From contig JACZTE010000076.1 in the NCBI GenBank assembly GCA_022573935.1, forward strand, positions 1 through 5,756: DNA of 5,756 nt, written 5' to 3'. The number at the start of each line of letters is the position of its first letter. Positions within the stretch are counted from its first letter, which is position 1. The translations under genes were made by a program, and so were the position numbers. Positions 1 to 5,682 of this stretch are shown here, in pieces. The notes below the pieces were generated by a model, which did not search any database, was not told the origin of the DNA, and saw only the letters and a program-made list of their open reading frames with translations. Source of the DNA: Chloroflexota bacterium (GTDB lineage Bacteria; Chloroflexota; Dehalococcoidia; DSTF01; RBG-16-68-14).

Positions 1-205
1 CGGCGATCCGCCGGTCGTCAATAGTAAAGTTTTCTTTACCATGCACGAGATGCTTCGCGGAGTTTATCCTGAACGACGAGAGCGAAAGGCTCAACATGGC
101 GGGCTTGCCTACGCCTGGACTGTTCTGGAGGGTGAAGCAGCTATGCGAGGCTAAGCTAAGCTGCCTGCATGTGGGGAGTTTGCATCGCGCGGATGACGAG
201 ATGCG
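1..205. other. Gene-free intergenic stretch with small inverted repeats
   Basis: I find no convincing coding region here on either strand. The stretch holds small inverted repeats: CGGCG-ATC-CGCCG at 1-13, TAAAG-TTTT-CTTTA at about 25-38, GCAGCT (137-142) paired with AGCTGC (159-164), and GCATC (182-186) paired with GATGC (200-204). A TTGACG hexamer on the minus strand at 16-21 could be a -35 element whose -10 lies outside the window, but that cannot be judged. No tRNA or rRNA features were seen. Confidence 0.5.
45..115. repeat. Possible degenerate intergenic repeat
   Basis: The stretch contains phrases such as GATGCTTCGCGGAG, TTTATCCTGA and GCGAAAGGCTCAACATGG. It resembles the interspersed, non-coding repeats with ATCCTGA...GCGAAGG cores that are common between genes in Chloroflexota and some other GC-rich genomes. 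The 9-mer ACGAGATGC at 45-53 recurs at 196-204. Only one copy is visible in this window, so membership of a repeat family comes from memory of the style, not from alignment. Confidence 0.3.
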
Positions 206-235
206 GCAGGGGCGGCGCTGCAGCGCCGCCCCTGC
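206..235 (-). terminator. Perfect 30-bp GC-rich palindrome, probable 3' hairpin of the small zinc-ribbon gene
   Basis: Positions 206-220 are the exact reverse complement of 221-235, centred on GCTGCAGC, so RNA from either strand could form a stem of about 13 bp with a TGCA loop. It begins 24 nt after the stop codon of the minus-strand gene at 260-406, where a terminator is expected. Neither side has a T-tract, so it is not a canonical intrinsic terminator. It could be a U-less terminator, an mRNA-stabilising 3' hairpin, a repeat element or a protein-binding palindrome. Confidence 0.5.
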
Positions 236-259
236 AAGTTCAATCATGCAACGTCTTGC

Positions 260-406
260 TTAGGCTGTGCCCTTGCCGATGCGATACATCTTCGTACTGC
301 ATACCGGGCAGGAACCGGTCGTCGCGGGCTTGCCGTTCTTCATCGTAGTCGGCGTGGCGTTTTGCATCTCCCGCTTCTGCCTGCACTTGAGACAATACGC
401 TTCCAT
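260..406 (-). CDS. Small zinc-ribbon protein, DUF5679 type (48 aa)
   Basis: I translated this frame directly. It gives 48 residues beginning MEAYCLKCRQKREM and ending KMYRIGKGTA, then TAA. Four cysteines in two CxxC pairs (C5/C8 and C33/C36) indicate a single zinc-ribbon fold. The central stretch contains KNGKPATTGSCPVC, and the whole closely matches my memory of the DUF5679 family: very short basic proteins of unknown function in GC-rich bacteria. The ATG is supported by GGGAGG at 415-420, 8 nt upstream. The gene has its own strong promoter at 553-580 and lies 206 bp beyond truB, so it is probably a separate unit, although read-through from truB is possible because no terminator lies between them. 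A nucleic-acid or ribosome-linked role would suit the size, charge and zinc ribbon, but that is inference. The existence of the gene is well supported; its function is unknown. Confidence 0.9.
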   Translation of the reverse strand: MEAYCLKCRQKREMQNATPTTMKNGKPATTGSCPVCSTKMYRIGKGTA

Positions 407-546
407 TCGTTGTACCTCCCTTTCTTGCCTTGCAGTGGCGCTCCCGCCTCTGCACTACCGTTCGACCTTCGTCGAGCCTGGTTCGGCGTCCGTGTCCGGC
501 CTGAAGCTAACTCATGTCTGCCAACGGCGGCTGGCCACGTTCGTTA
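407..546 (-). promoter_or_regulatory. Structured 5' leader of the DUF5679 gene
   Basis: If transcription starts about 7 nt after the -10 element at 553-558, the untranslated leader is about 140 nt. It contains two clean hairpins. One is TCGAC-GAAG-GTCGA around 464-477. The other is TGCAG-A-GGCG-loop-CGCC-A-CTGCA at 431-454, with 5 + 4 bp, an A/A mismatch and a GGAG loop. That hairpin ends 10 nt before the GGGAGG ribosome binding site (415-420). A weaker stem GCCAG/TTGGC lies nearer the 5' end. I do not recognise a known riboswitch, T-box or ribosomal-protein leader. Confidence 0.4.
415..420 (-). promoter_or_regulatory. Ribosome binding site of the DUF5679 gene
   Basis: GGGAGG on the minus strand (AAAGGGAGGT in context) lies 8 nt before the ATG at 404-406. 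It is the strongest Shine-Dalgarno match in the window and fixes the start codon of this very short gene. Confidence 0.85.
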
Positions 547-552
547 GGTAGC

Positions 553-580
553 ATCATAGCCGTTTTTTAGCCGGTGTCAA
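553..580 (-). promoter_or_regulatory. Strong sigma70-type promoter for the DUF5679 gene
   Basis: On the minus strand, TTGACA (575-580, perfect -35 consensus) and TATGAT (553-558, 5 of 6 matches to TATAAT) are separated by 16 bp. The spacer contains an A-tract flanked by a direct repeat, CGGCTA-AAAA-CGGCTA, whose second copy runs into the -10. The promoter lies just beyond the truB stop codon and points at the small zinc-ribbon gene. A start near 546 is predicted. Confidence 0.8.
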
Positions 581-612
581 GGGAGTTTGGCGATGAATTT
601 GCGGATGATTTT

Positions 613-1521
613 TTACAGCGCTGCAAACACTTTCTCAGGACGCCAGCGCCCTTCGCCCCGATAACGCAGGATCCCTAGAAAGATTCCCGCCTCCGAATAG
701 GCGCGGCAGAGCGCGTCTGGGGCAACCTCGGCCGCCTCCGGTCGTGCCGGCGTCAGCACCAGCGAACGTCCCTGTCGCACGTCGATCGTGTGTTCCTGCC
801 CAAGCAGCGCAGCGTCCCACGACTCTAGCACGCGGTCAACACCCGAGAGCACCTCCTGCCAGGCGTCATGCCGCGCCACCTCCTCTAGCTCCTCCACGCC
901 GATCGCGTCCTTCAGAAGGAACGGCCCGCTGCGGAGGCGAGTGAGCCCCTCCAGGTGGCCACCGCAGCCCAGCCGTTCGCCCAGGTCATAAGCCAAGCTG
1001 CGCACGTACGCGCCGCGTCCGCACTCCAACTCTATTTCGACCAGAGGCGACTCGAAATTGAGAAGTTCCAGACGGTAGATGGCGACGGTGCGAGCCTTAA
1101 GGGGCACCGTTTTCCCTGCCCGCGCATAGCGATAGAGCGGTTGGCCTTGGTACTTCAGGGCGCTGTATATCGGTGGCACCTGCTGGATCTCTCCGACGAA
1201 CGGGCGGAGGGCCGTCTCCAACTGTGCCCGCGTGACGCCGCTGGGATCGCCGGTCGCGACGACCTCCCCCTCGCTGTCGTACGTATCCGTAGCGACGCCG
1301 AGGCGGATGACGGCGCGGTACGCCTTGCGAGCGTCCACCAGGTACTCGACGATGCGTGTGGCGTGGCGGCCGATGCAGATGGGAAGCACACCATCGGCGA
1401 TAGGGTCCAGCGTGCCCGCGTGGCCGACGCGGCGAACGCCGGTCAGCCGCCGCACCAGCGAGACGACGGCGAAGGAGGTCATGCCTCGCGGCTTGTTGAC
1501 GTTGAGGATGCCTTCGACCAT
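613..1521 (-). CDS. truB: tRNA pseudouridine(55) synthase TruB
   Basis: TruB isomerises uridine 55 to pseudouridine in the T-loop of tRNAs in the cytoplasm. The 302-residue product has the family motifs in order. The N-terminal GILNVNKPRGMTS (4-16) is followed by the catalytic loop GHAGTLDP (33-40) with the nucleophile D39. KAYRA (66-70) carries the conserved active-site Tyr68, and then come PPIYSALK (116-123) and GRGAYVRSLAYDLG (168-181). A C-terminal region from about 210 is the small RNA-binding TruB_C/PUA-like part. Length is typical for bacterial TruB. I chose the ATG at 1519-1521 because motif one follows at once; the open frame extends further upstream only inside rbfA. The gene begins 7 nt after the rbfA stop and has no clear Shine-Dalgarno sequence, so translation is probably coupled to rbfA. 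It is the last gene of the cluster; ribF and rpsO do not follow. Confidence 0.97.
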   Translation of the reverse strand: MVEGILNVNKPRGMTSFAVVSLVRRLTGVRRVGHAGTLDPIADGVLPICIGRHATRIVEYLVDARKAYRAVIRLGVATDTYDSEGEVVATGDPSGVTRAQLETALRPFVGEIQQVPPIYSALKYQGQPLYRYARAGKTVPLKARTVAIYRLELLNFESPLVEIELECGRGAYVRSLAYDLGERLGCGGHLEGLTRLRSGPFLLKDAIGVEELEEVARHDAWQEVLSGVDRVLESWDAALLGQEHTIDVRQGRSLVLTPARPEAAEVAPDALCRAYSEAGIFLGILRYRGEGRWRPEKVFAAL

Positions 1522-1528
1522 GCGCAGG

Positions 1529-1882
1529 CTACGGTGGGGCGTCTCCGCGCGCCTCCGCAAGCAGCTTGAGGAGATGCGCGCCTTGCTCCAGCGAATCATC
1601 CAAGAGAAAGGTGAGCTGCGGCACGCGCCGGAGCGTGAGCCGCTTGCCCAGCTTCCGCTGCAGAAAGTGGGCCGCGGCCTCCAGCCCCCGAAAGGTGGAG
1701 GCCTTCTCTTCGTCGGTGCCCAGCACGCTGACGAAGACCTTGGCTCGACGCAGGTCAGGAGAGACATCGACCTCGGTGATGGTCACCAGGCCGCTCATGC
1801 GAGGATCTTTCACCTCGCGCAGGAGAAGATCGCTGATCTCCTCTCGCAGCAGATCGTTAATCCGTTCAGTTCTACGGCTCAC
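1529..1882 (-). CDS. rbfA: 30S ribosome-binding factor RbfA
   Basis: RbfA is a one-domain KH-like protein that binds the immature 30S subunit near 16S helix 1 and supports late maturation. The 117-residue product starts VSRRTERINDLL, has KDPR at 25-28, the TEVDVSPDLRRAKVFVS strand region at 36-52, and ends with the family signature RxPxLxFxxDxSxxxG (R86, P88, F92, D95, S97, G101). The C-terminus is short compared with the E. coli protein. The GTG start at 1880-1882 is preceded by GGAGG with 6-nt spacing, and the frame upstream of it overlaps infB and lacks family similarity. The gene lies 31 nt after infB, and its Shine-Dalgarno sequence is inside a small hairpin (1889-1902). Confidence 0.96.
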   Translation of the reverse strand: MSRRTERINDLLREEISDLLLREVKDPRMSGLVTITEVDVSPDLRRAKVFVSVLGTDEEKASTFRGLEAAAHFLQRKLGKRLTLRRVPQLTFLLDDSLEQGAHLLKLLAEARGDAPP

Positions 1883-1888
1883 GCCCAG

Positions 1889-1902
1889 CCTCCAGACGGA
1901 GG
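1889..1902 (-). promoter_or_regulatory. Hairpin sequestering the rbfA ribosome binding site
   Basis: In the infB-rbfA gap the minus strand reads CCTCC-GTCT-GGAGG. This is a perfect 5-bp stem whose 3' arm is the rbfA Shine-Dalgarno sequence (1889-1893). When folded it would hide the ribosome binding site. Ribosomes finishing infB, whose stop codon is only 11 nt upstream at 1914-1916, would melt it. The base pairing is seen in the sequence; the coupling role is inference, and a 4-nt-loop stem of this size is only moderately stable. Confidence 0.5.
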
Positions 1903-1913
1903 GGTATCGTGCG

Positions 1914-3734
1914 TTAGCGCTCGCGCTCGCGACGGTAGAACTCCACGAGGTCACCCTCTTGGAAATCCTTCACGCCTTCCAGCGTAAAGCCGCACTCCGT
2001 GCCGACCTGCACCTCACGAACCTCTTCCTGGAAGCGGCGCAGGCTGGTTACCTTCGTATCGGCTATCATCTCCTCACCCCTGAAGAGATGCGCCAAGTCG
2101 TCTATCGCGATAGTGCCCTCGGTGACGTAGCAGCCCGCGACCTGTCCCTTACGTTTCATCTGGAACACCTGGCGCACTTCGGCCTTACCCTTGATCACGT
2201 CGACGTACACCGGCTCCAGCATCCCTTCGAGCGCCTTCTCCACATCCTCGGTTATGTGGTAGATGACGCTGAAGTGCCGGACCTCGATACCCGACTGCTG
2301 CATCAGCCGTTCCGCGCCCGGCTCTTCGCTCGCGTTAAAGGCGATCACCATCCCCTCGGAGGCGATCGCCAGCATCACATCCGATTCGGTGACCGCACCC
2401 GATGCGGCGTGGATGATCTTCACCCGCACCTCATCGTTGCTGAGCCGTTCGAGCGACTGGCGAATCGGCTCGATGCTGCCCTGCACATCCGTCTTGAGGA
2501 TCAGGTTCAGCTCCTTCACCTTGCCGGCGCTGATCGCGCCAAACAGCGTATCGAGCGTGACGTGCGGCTGGATATGGGCGGCTGCCGCCTCCGCCTCGCG
2601 CTGGAGTTGAACGACGATCTTCCGAGCCACCTTGTCGGTCGACACGACCTTGAGCACGTCGCCGGCCTGCGGCACCTCCTGGAGGCCGAGCACCGCCGCC
2701 GGTTCGCCCGGCCCGGCCGACTTGATACGCTTGCCATGCTCGTCGAACATCGCCTTCGTGCGGCCCCAGGTCTTCCCCACGACGACCACGTCGCCCACCC
2801 GCAGCGTACCGGTCTCCACCAGCACCGTCGCGATCGGGCCACGGTTCCGGTCCATCTCCGCCTCGATCACGGTACCACGGGCCGCCCGATCCGGGTTCGC
2901 GCGTAGCTCCAGCACCTCCGCGGCGACGAGGATGTTCTCGAGCAGCGTGTCCAACCCATCGCCCGTCTTAGACGAGACGGGCACACAGATGACGTCGCCG
3001 CCGTACTCCTCGACGTTGAGGTCTAGTTCGGCCAGCTGTTGCTTCACCCGGTCAGGGTTAGCGCCCGGAAGATCGGTCTTCGTGATGGCGACGACGATCG
3101 GTATCCCCGCAGCGCGTGCGTGGTCGATCGCCTCCTTGGTCTGGGGCATGATGCCATCGTCCGCGGCGATCACCACCACCGCCAGGTCGGTCACTTGGGC
3201 GCCTCGAGCGCGCATCGCAGTAAATGCCGCGTGGCCGGGCGTATCGAGGAAGGAGATGCGCTGGCCCTTCGTCTCCACCTGGTACGCCCCGATGTGCTGG
3301 GTAATGCCGCCGGCCTCGCCGCTCACGACGTCCGTCTTGCGAATAGCATCGAGCAGGCTCGTCTTGCCGTGATCGACGTGGCCCAGCACGGCCACAACGG
3401 GCGGTCTGGGCTTGAGCGTCGCGGCATCTTCCTCTTCTTCCGCGACAACGGCTGCCGGCGGCGCCTCCTCGGCCACCTCGTCGACGGCGGCCTCCTCGGG
3501 CTCGAAGCCGAGGTCGTGCGCGACGATGGCCGCCGTGTCGTAGTCGATGTTCTGGTTGATGGTGGCCATCACGCCGTTCTTCATCAGATCCTTGATCACC
3601 TCTACAGGGGAGAGGCGCATCAGCTCGCCCAGCTCCTTCACGGTGAGGACGCGGGGGATCTGAATGGTGGGAGCGGCGTTAGCTTCGGCTGGCTGGCCCG
3701 CTGCGGTCTGTGTGCTCTGGCTTTCTGTAGTCAT
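1914..3734 (-). CDS. infB: Translation initiation factor IF-2
   Basis: IF-2 is the GTPase that brings fMet-tRNA to the 30S subunit and promotes 50S joining. The 606-residue product is a short form with a single IF2_N domain (about 25-78) and an acidic/Ala linker (80-107). The G domain has G1 GHVDHGKT (118-125), G2 GGITQHIGA (142-150), G3 DTPGH (164-168), G4 TKTD (218-221) and G5 SSK (254-256). Domain II (about 280-370), domain III (about 390-490) and the C-terminal tRNA-binding domain IV (about 500-600, with [11 protein letters not shown] at 530-540 and ECGFTLE at 580-586) follow. The usual G4 asparagine is Thr218; the rest is canonical. The ATG at 3732-3734 lies 12 nt after the rnpM stop without an obvious Shine-Dalgarno sequence, which suggests coupled translation. 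It is complete, with a TAA stop. Confidence 0.98.
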   Translation of the reverse strand: MTTESQSTQTAAGQPAEANAAPTIQIPRVLTVKELGELMRLSPVEVIKDLMKNGVMATINQNIDYDTAAIVAHDLGFEPEEAAVDEVAEEAPPAAVVAEEEEDAATLKPRPPVVAVLGHVDHGKTSLLDAIRKTDVVSGEAGGITQHIGAYQVETKGQRISFLDTPGHAAFTAMRARGAQVTDLAVVVIAADDGIMPQTKEAIDHARAAGIPIVVAITKTDLPGANPDRVKQQLAELDLNVEEYGGDVICVPVSSKTGDGLDTLLENILVAAEVLELRANPDRAARGTVIEAEMDRNRGPIATVLVETGTLRVGDVVVVGKTWGRTKAMFDEHGKRIKSAGPGEPAAVLGLQEVPQAGDVLKVVSTDKVARKIVVQLQREAEAAAAHIQPHVTLDTLFGAISAGKVKELNLILKTDVQGSIEPIRQSLERLSNDEVRVKIIHAASGAVTESDVMLAIASEGMVIAFNASEEPGAERLMQQSGIEVRHFSVIYHITEDVEKALEGMLEPVYVDVIKGKAEVRQVFQMKRKGQVAGCYVTEGTIAIDDLAHLFRGEEMIADTKVTSLRRFQEEVREVQVGTECGFTLEGVKDFQEGDLVEFYRRERER

Positions 3735-3746
3735 AGCGTCGATTGC

Positions 3747-4043
3747 TTACGCGGTCGCGGCCGCACCGAGCGGCTCGATCTGCTCGGCGTAGCGTCGTAG
3801 CTCCTCCCGGTCCGCCGGCGAGATGGCCGTGCGTAAGGCACGCGCCAGCCGGTCTTTCTTCAGCGCATCTTCCCAGCAGGCACGATTGGCGCACAGATAG
3901 GCGCCGCGTCCGTCGCGCTTGCCCGTCGGGTCCGCCACCACGGTTCCCTCCGCGGTGCGGACGATGCGAACGAACTCGCGCTTGTCACTCGTCGTGCGGC
4001 AGGCGATGCACGTGCGCTGTGGGATGTGCCTGGCCTGGCTCAC
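3747..4043 (-). CDS. rnpM: YlxR family protein, RNase P modulator RnpM
   Basis: This is a 98-residue protein of the DUF448/YlxR family. The family is RNA-binding, and the Bacillus subtilis member has been reported to bind RNase P RNA and modulate its activity. Visible signatures are RTCIACR (10-16), REFVRIVR (22-29), DPTGKRDGRGAYLC (38-51) and a following CW (56-57), with C12, C15, C51 and C56 as possible metal or structural cysteines. The GTG start at 4041-4043 is preceded by GAGGAG, which is close (5 nt from GAGG). The gene begins 12 nt after the nusA stop and ends 12 nt before infB. The L7Ae-like YlxQ gene that often lies between ylxR and infB in Firmicutes is absent. Symbol ylxR is the older name. 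Confidence 0.95.
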   Translation of the reverse strand: MSQARHIPQRTCIACRTTSDKREFVRIVRTAEGTVVADPTGKRDGRGAYLCANRACWEDALKKDRLARALRTAISPADREELRRYAEQIEPLGAAATA

Positions 4044-4055
4044 TGGCTCCTCATG

Positions 4056-5489
4056 CTAATGAACATCGTACTGTACGCTCTCGTCCTCGTCCTCGTCCTC
4101 CTGAACGACGCGACGCTTCTTCCTCTTCTTCTTGGGCTTGGCGGCCTTTCCGGCTTCACTACCCTTATCCTCTACCTCGCGCGCGCCAGGGAGGATCTCC
4201 TCGGCGAAACGGATCTGCGGCTTGGCCGGATCAGCGGCGACAGCCTCGCCGGCGGCAGGCGCCTCCACCGGCAGCTTCGCCTCGGCGGGAGCCTCTTCTG
4301 GCTCCTTTAGGCCGGCAACGGCCGCCAGCTCCGGAGCGATGGGCTTGGCCCCTACCAGCGCGGGCTCCGCATCCGCGCCATCGACGGGCGCCGCTTGCGC
4401 CTCGGCCTCAGCATCCAGCTTCGCCCGCTCTTCCGGCGATAGCTGCTCCAGATACTCCTCGTAGAGCGACTGGCTCTTGATGTCGATGCGCCAGCCGGTG
4501 AGCTTGGCGGCCAGGCGGGCGTTTTGCCCCTCCTTGCCGATGGCGAGTGAGAGCTGGCGATCCGGCACAACCATCTGGGCGGTGTTGGTCTCTTCGTCCA
4601 TCCGCACGTCTACCACCTGGGCGGGGCTGAGCGCGTGCGCGGCGAACCGGCCGGGGTTCGGGTCCCACAGCACCACATCGATACGCTCGCCGTTCAGCTC
4701 GTTCACCACGTTCTGAATGCGTAGGGCGCGCAGCCCCACGCAGGCGCCCACCGGGTCGACACCTTCCTGGTTCGCCCAGACGGCCATCTTACTCCGATAG
4801 CCGGCCTCGCGGGCAATCGCCTTGATCTCGACGGTGCCCTTGAAGATCTCGGGGACTTCCAGCTCGAACAGACGGCGGATGAGATTCTTATGCGTGCGCG
4901 AGACGACCACCTGCGGCCCTTTCGCCGCCTTGTAGACCTCTAGCACGTAGAGTTTCAGGCGTTGGCCGGAGCGGTAGTGCTCGTTCCGAACCTGCTCCGA
5001 TGTTGGCAGGAGCGCCTCAGCCTTTCCCAAGTCGACGATGACGTTGCGACCCTCCATGCGCAGCATTTCACCCGAGACGATATCGCCCTCGCGACCGGAG
5101 TACTCTTCGAAGACGACCTCTCGCTCCGCCTCCCGCAGCCGTTGCAGCACCACCTGCTTCGCAGTCTGCGCGGCGATGCGGCCGGTGCTCCCGGGCGTGA
5201 CCTCAGTATCGAAGACATCTTCCAGCTTCGCATCTGCCTTCAGATGCTGCGCCTCCTCAACGGTCAGCTCCGTCTCGGGATCCGTGACCTCGGCCACCAC
5301 CGTCTTGCGTGTGAAGACGCGAGTATCGCCCGTCTCCGCGTCGATCTTGACGACCACGTCGTTCGTCGCCAGGTTGTCTCGCTTGTACGCCGATGAGAGT
5401 GCGGCCTCGATCGCCTCGAGGACCACCTCCTTCGGCAGATTCTTCTCCGCGGCAAGCTGCGTAATGGCGGCGATAAACTCGTTCTTCAC
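4056..5489 (-). CDS. nusA: Transcription termination/antitermination factor NusA
   Basis: NusA binds RNA polymerase and nascent RNA and controls pausing, intrinsic termination and antitermination. From the chosen GTG (5487-5489) the product has 477 residues. The polymerase-binding N-terminal domain covers about 1-125 and starts [20 protein letters not shown]. An S1 domain (about 133-200) contains VVVSRTH, and two KH domains follow: KH1 about 205-280 with [18 protein letters not shown], and KH2 about 285-345 with the GKEG loop at 318-321. The tail after about 350 is Ala/Pro/Glu-rich and probably disordered. It ends in a basic block ([10 protein letters not shown], 451-460) and an acidic one (EDEDEDE, 464-470), not in the acidic repeats of E. 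coli NusA. The frame opens further upstream to a TTG at 5505-5507. I prefer the GTG because GGAGG at 5501-5505 precedes it by 11 nt and homologues begin near MK. It is the first gene of the cluster, behind a promoter and attenuator-like leader. Confidence 0.96.
   Translation of the reverse strand: MKNEFIAAITQLAAEKNLPKEVVLEAIEAALSSAYKRDNLATNDVVVKIDAETGDTRVFTRKTVVAEVTDPETELTVEEAQHLKADAKLEDVFDTEVTPGSTGRIAAQTAKQVVLQRLREAEREVVFEEYSGREGDIVSGEMLRMEGRNVIVDLGKAEALLPTSEQVRNEHYRSGQRLKLYVLEVYKAAKGPQVVVSRTHKNLIRRLFELEVPEIFKGTVEIKAIAREAGYRSKMAVWANQEGVDPVGACVGLRALRIQNVVNELNGERIDVVLWDPNPGRFAAHALSPAQVVDVRMDEETNTAQMVVPDRQLSLAIGKEGQNARLAAKLTGWRIDIKSQSLYEEYLEQLSPEERAKLDAEAEAQAAPVDGADAEPALVGAKPIAPELAAVAGLKEPEEAPAEAKLPVEAPAAGEAVAADPAKPQIRFAEEILPGAREVEDKGSEAGKAAKPKKKRKKRRVVQEDEDEDESVQYDVH
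4080..4100 (-). repeat. GAGGAC hexanucleotide repeat in the 3' end of nusA
   Basis: On the coding strand GAGGAC is repeated 3.5 times in frame and encodes the alternating Glu-Asp stretch (residues 464-470) at the NusA C-terminus. A 6-bp unit can expand or shrink without a frameshift, so the acidic tail length may vary between strains. Confidence 0.8.
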
Positions 5490-5500
5490 CTGTTCCTGCA

Positions 5501-5505
5501 CCTCC
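5501..5505 (-). promoter_or_regulatory. Ribosome binding site deciding the nusA start
   Basis: GGAGG on the minus strand lies 11 nt before the GTG at 5487-5489. It overlaps the alternative TTG at 5505-5507, which has no Shine-Dalgarno sequence upstream. The spacing is on the long side, so the start call is good but not certain. Confidence 0.6.
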
Positions 5506-5536
5506 AATTAAGTAGGAGCGAAAAGCGCCACTTGAA

Positions 5537-5560
5537 CAAAAAAGTGGGCAGAGCCCACTT
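5537..5560 (-). terminator. nusA: Intrinsic terminator in the nusA leader (probable attenuator)
   Basis: The minus strand reads AAGTGGGC-TCT-GCCCACTT followed by TTTTG. This is a perfect 8-bp stem (5542-5549 with 5553-5560), a 3-nt loop, and a run of six T counted from the stem end. The opposite strand has no T-run, so it works only towards nusA. It lies about 50 nt before the nusA start and about 20 nt after the predicted start of transcription from the promoter at 5587-5615. That makes it a leader attenuator more likely than a terminator for the upstream gene, though it could serve both roles. Confidence 0.85.
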
Positions 5561-5572
5561 CTGTTAGAAGCG
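5556..5572 (-). promoter_or_regulatory. Hairpin competing with the nusA leader terminator
   Basis: The leader RNA can form CGCUUCU-AAC-AGAAGUG, 7 bp with one G-U pair. Its 3' arm overlaps five bases (5556-5560) of the 5' arm of the terminator stem, so the two hairpins exclude each other. This one is transcribed first and could act as an antiterminator. Pairing is read directly from the sequence; the function is inference, and the terminator hairpin is likely the more stable of the two. Confidence 0.4.
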
Positions 5573-5586
5573 CCATGGTCAACGTC

Positions 5587-5615
5587 ACTATACCACGGGG
5601 ATCAACCCCCTGCAA
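5587..5615 (-). promoter_or_regulatory. Sigma70-type promoter of the nusA operon
   Basis: On the minus strand TTGCAG (5610-5615) and TATAGT (5587-5592) are separated by exactly 17 bp. The -10 has 5 of 6 consensus matches and an upstream TGG giving an extended -10 (TGGTATAGT), which offsets the weak -35. The spacer contains an inverted repeat, GGGG-TTGAT-CCCC. A start near 5580 is predicted, leaving a leader of about 90 nt. A second TATAGT at 5645-5650 lacks a good -35. Confidence 0.65.
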
Positions 5616-5650
5616 GAATGTGTACCCGGTCTTAGGCCAACGGTACTATA

Positions 5651-5682
5651 CGAAGCTCACGGGCGAAGCTCACGAGCGAAGC
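5651..5682. repeat. 13-bp tandem repeat, about 2.4 copies
   Basis: CGAAGCTCACGGG (5651-5663) is followed by CGAAGCTCACGAG (5664-5676), which has one difference, and by a partial third copy CGAAGC (5677-5682). The repeat runs across the stop codon of the partial gene at 5670-5756, so that protein's last few residues are encoded by repeat sequence. It recalls the GCGAAG-rich intergenic repeats suspected at 45-115. Confidence 0.75.

Noticed and set aside
240..455. Minus-strand 71-codon frame starting at a GTG and overlapping the small zinc-ribbon gene
   Set aside because: It is out of frame with the 48-residue CxxC protein, which has the better start, ribosome binding site and family match.
507..515. 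Minimal ATG-AGT-TAG reading frame in the leader of the small gene
   Set aside because: It has two codons and no ribosome binding site; it is likely chance.
267..551. Plus-strand 94-codon frame over the DUF5679 gene and its leader
   Set aside because: It is antisense to the zinc-ribbon gene and its promoter and has no motif or ribosome binding site.
955..1987. Plus-strand open frames opposite truB and rbfA
   Set aside because: The composition is low-complexity Arg/Ala/Asp/His with no motif, and the minus strand carries complete conserved proteins there.
1566..2906. Long plus-strand open frame (446 codons) opposite infB and rbfA
   Set aside because: It is antisense to two unmistakable genes, matches no family I know, and long antisense frames are expected in GC-rich coding DNA.
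3039..4480. Plus-strand open frames opposite infB, rnpM and the nusA tail
   Set aside because: These are antisense shadows; no conserved motif or plausible ribosome binding site was seen.
5505..5507. TTG as the nusA start codon
   Set aside because: No Shine-Dalgarno sequence precedes it and it overlaps the GGAGG that serves the GTG at 5487-5489, where homologues begin; it cannot be fully excluded.
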